In this document: positions 7,207 through 8,823 of the stretch, piece by piece | Numbering within the stretch: the stretch's first letter is position 1 | How the letters are laid out: each line of letters starts with the position of its first letter | Assembly: GCA_025997935.1 (NCBI GenBank) | Contig: BNVG01000083.1 | Span: 1-8,823 of the forward strand | DNA length: 8,823 nt | From: Synergistales bacterium | GTDB taxonomy: Bacteria > Synergistota > Synergistia > Synergistales > Aminobacteriaceae | Reading direction: 5' to 3' | Made by a program: the position numbers and the translations under genes | The notes under the pieces: generated by a model | Told to the model about the DNA's origin: nothing | Database searches by the model: none | Seen by the model: the letters and a program-made list of their open reading frames with translations, nothing else

Positions 7207-7218
7207 TTGTACGTACAA
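7207..7218. promoter_or_regulatory. Perfect palindrome TTGTACGTACAA, candidate operator
   Basis: This exact 12-base palindrome lies about 10 bases after the predicted -10 and 6 bases before the AAGGAGG ribosome-binding site (7224-7230) of the binding-protein gene. A repressor bound here would cover the transcription start, a normal operator position. No second complete copy was seen upstream of galM; only a TGTACA core occurs at 1817-1822. The protein that might bind is not encoded in the window. Confidence 0.45.
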
Positions 7219-7240
7219 AATACAAGGAGGAGAGTAGAAG

Positions 7241-8314
7241 ATGAAAAAGTTGTTGTCGATTGTCGCGTTATCTTTGTTGGTTTTTTCTTTGGTGCACGGC
7301 GTTGCCGCGTTCCCGGCTGAAGCAGCTGGCAAAAAAGTGGGCGTCGCGATGCCGACCCAGTCCTCGCAACGTTGGATTGCGGACGGCAAGAACATGAAGG
7401 AGAAGCTCGAGGCTTTGGGCTACGTCGTCGACCTCCAGTACGCGGACGACGATGTGCAGGCGCAGGTTTCGCAGTTGGAAAACATGATAACCAACGGCGC
7501 CGAATGCTTGGTCATAGCCTCCATTGACTCCAATGCATTGATCAACGTGCTGGCGCAGGCTAAATCCAGAGGTATTCCCGTCATAGCCTACGACCGCTTG
7601 TTGATGGACACCGACGCTGTTTCTTACTATGCCACTTTTGACAATAAAGGTATAGGCACGGTTATCGGCAAATATGTAGAGGAAAAAACCGGCCTAAAGG
7701 ACGGGAAGGGTCCGTTCAACATTGAGTTCTTCGCGGGTTCCCCCGACGACAACAACGCCCATATGCTGAACGCCGGTATGTTTGAAGTGTTGCAGCCCTA
7801 TTTGGACAGCGGCAAATTGGTCTGCGTGTCCAAGCAAACGGATTTCAACACAATCTGCACGTTGCGCTGGTCACAGGAAACCGCGCAACAGCGCATGGAA
7901 AATCTGCTTTCCGGTAACTATGGCACAGGCAAGGACGTAGACATCGTGATAAGCCCGTTTGACGGTATTTCTTATGGCATCGCCGCCGCGCTTGAGGGCG
8001 CGGGGTACAAAGTAGGCACGAAGTGGCCGCTTATCACTGGGCAGGACGCGGAACTGATGGCGGCAAAAAATATCATTTCCGGCAAGCAGACTCAGACCAT
8101 TTTCAAGGACACCCGCATTCTTGCCGAGAAGTGCGTGACGATGGTGCAGGCCGTTTTGGAAGACTCCAAGCCCGAGATCAACGACACCACAACCTATAAC
8201 AACAATGTAATCGTTGTTCCCTCATATCTTTGCACCCCCATTTCAGTGGACAAGGACAACCTCGTGGAGCAGCTTGTGGGTTCCGGATATTACACCAAAG
8301 CGGAGTTGGAATAG
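7241..8314 (+). CDS. chvE: Multiple-monosaccharide ABC transporter, sugar-binding protein
   Basis: This 357-residue periplasmic-binding protein delivers sugars to an ABC importer. It matches the ChvE type (known ligands glucose, galactose, arabinose and xylose) in AMPTQSSQRWIADG (36-49), LQYADDDVQAQVSQLENMI (65-83), VIAYDRL (114-120), YYATFDN (129-135), FFAGSPDDNNAHMLNAG (163-179), TLRW (207-210), ISPFDG (237-242), TGQDAE (266-271), FKDTR (288-292) and VVPSYL (325-330). Residues 1-29 are a signal peptide: MKK, a hydrophobic core at 4-19, and an AEA-A or EAA-G cleavage site. There is no lipobox cysteine, so the mature protein should be free in a periplasm, which points to a diderm host. The ATG at 7241 has AAGGAGG at 7224-7230. 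It follows the gal genes and precedes its ATPase. The exact sugar is inferred from context to be galactose, but arabinose or glucose remain possible. Confidence 0.93.
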   Translation: MKKLLSIVALSLLVFSLVHGVAAFPAEAAGKKVGVAMPTQSSQRWIADGKNMKEKLEALGYVVDLQYADDDVQAQVSQLENMITNGAECLVIASIDSNALINVLAQAKSRGIPVIAYDRLLMDTDAVSYYATFDNKGIGTVIGKYVEEKTGLKDGKGPFNIEFFAGSPDDNNAHMLNAGMFEVLQPYLDSGKLVCVSKQTDFNTICTLRWSQETAQQRMENLLSGNYGTGKDVDIVISPFDGISYGIAAALEGAGYKVGTKWPLITGQDAELMAAKNIISGKQTQTIFKDTRILAEKCVTMVQAVLEDSKPEINDTTTYNNNVIVVPSYLCTPISVDKDNLVEQLVGSGYYTKAELE

Positions 8315-8350
8315 GCGCGGGGACGCGCACAGGCTAAATTGATTAAAATG

Positions 8351-8381
8351 AAAAGAAGCCGCAACGTTGCGGCTTCTTTTT
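8351..8381 (+). terminator. Intrinsic terminator between binding protein and ATPase
   Basis: Bases 8351-8380 are a perfect 30-base palindrome: GAAGCCGCAAC pairs with GTTGCGGCTTC, flanked by AAAA on the left and TTTT on the right, with a T5 run at 8377-8381. It can therefore terminate in both directions, and starts 37 bases after the binding-protein stop. Placed inside a transporter operon, it most likely acts as a partial terminator that lowers ATPase and permease expression relative to the binding protein. Confidence 0.9.
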
Positions 8382-8408
8382 CTAAATAAAGCCTAAGGGG
8401 AGATAAAA

Positions 8409-8823
8409 TTGCCCGACATCATTTTAGAGATGAAGCGTATCACAAAATCATTTTCCGGCGTAAACGCACTCACTGATGTAAGTCTACAGGTGAAACGCGG
8501 GGAGATTCACGCCCTTTGCGGCGAAAACGGCGCCGGAAAATCCACGCTGATGAACGTGCTTTCCGGAATTTATCCGGTCGGCGACTACGACGGAGAGATT
8601 ATATATAATGGCGAGGTCTGCGCTTTTCGGGACATCCGCGACAGCGAGCGGAAAGGGATTGTGATTATCCACCAGGAGTTGGCCCTGAGCCCTTATATGA
8701 GCATAGCGGAGAATGTCTTTCTCGGCAATGAGGTGACAGGGCTTCGGGGGGTTATCAACTGGGATAAAACCCAGGCGAGAGCCGTTGAAATTCTCCGCAA
8801 GGTAGGGCTTGAGGACGAGAACG
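8409..8823 (+). CDS. mmsA: Multiple-monosaccharide ABC transporter ATP-binding protein, N-terminal part
   Basis: This partial frame (138 codons) runs off the right edge. It begins [20 protein letters not shown] and has Walker [10 protein letters not shown] (38-46), the Q-loop region [21 protein letters not shown] (86-106, Gln89) and the CxFRxIxDSE-like segment [10 protein letters not shown] (71-80) that marks the MmsA/GguA branch of duplicated sugar ATPases; full-length relatives are about 500 residues with two ATPase halves. I place the start at TTG 8409, because AAGGGGAG (8395-8402) lies six bases upstream; the first in-frame ATG (8430) would remove seven conserved residues and has a poor site. 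The gene sits 94 bp after the binding-protein gene with the terminator between. It energises import of the sugar bound by the ChvE-like protein. The signature motif and Walker B are beyond the window. Confidence 0.92.
   Translation, partial: MPDIILEMKRITKSFSGVNALTDVSLQVKRGEIHALCGENGAGKSTLMNVLSGIYPVGDYDGEIIYNGEVCAFRDIRDSERKGIVIIHQELALSPYMSIAENVFLGNEVTGLRGVINWDKTQARAVEILRKVGLEDEN

Noticed and set aside
8484..8672. 62-codon minus-strand frame at the right edge
   Set aside because: It lies opposite the Walker A region of the ABC ATPase and shows no domain.

Overview
The window joins three blocks. The left block (1-1500, minus strand) is the start of a MoxR/DUF58 operon: a complete MoxR-type AAA+ ATPase followed by the N-terminal 170 residues of a DUF58 membrane protein that runs off the left edge. 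The middle block (about 1850-7135, plus strand) is a complete Leloir-pathway galactose operon in the order galM - galK - galT - galE, followed by a small double zinc-ribbon protein. The right block (7169-8823, plus strand) has its own promoter and encodes a ChvE-type monosaccharide-binding protein, a strong intrinsic terminator, and the first 138 codons of the matching duplicated-type sugar ABC ATPase (MmsA/GguA family), cut by the right edge.

Together the middle and right blocks form an uptake-to-metabolism module. The ABC system is expected to bring in galactose or a related aldose. GalM interconverts the anomers, GalK phosphorylates galactose, GalT exchanges it onto UDP, and GalE regenerates UDP-glucose. 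No gal regulator, beta-galactosidase or permease gene lies inside the window; the permease is expected just beyond the right edge.

Host: the organism is a bacterium, but the window does not fix the phylum. The binding protein has a plain cleavable signal peptide without a lipobox cysteine, which fits a diderm envelope (for example Synergistota, Spirochaetota or another Gram-negative-type lineage). The gal enzymes instead look Gram-positive-like: GalT is the class II type and GalK carries the GGNHTDHQ form of the signature. In sampled lines the flanks run at roughly 52-70% G+C and the gal genes at roughly 38-53%. A truncated IS630-like transposase start abuts galM. These facts together suggest the gal cluster was acquired horizontally.

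Odd spots are the transposase stub directly before galM (1852-1950), a frame-disrupted small membrane-protein remnant between galM and galK whose stop still overlaps the galK start, an exact 12-bp palindrome at the presumed transcription start of the binding-protein gene, and a 30-bp perfect palindrome acting as terminator between binding protein and ATPase. I see no RNA genes, CRISPR array or intact mobile element, and no clearly new system; most of the window is recognisable sugar metabolism.
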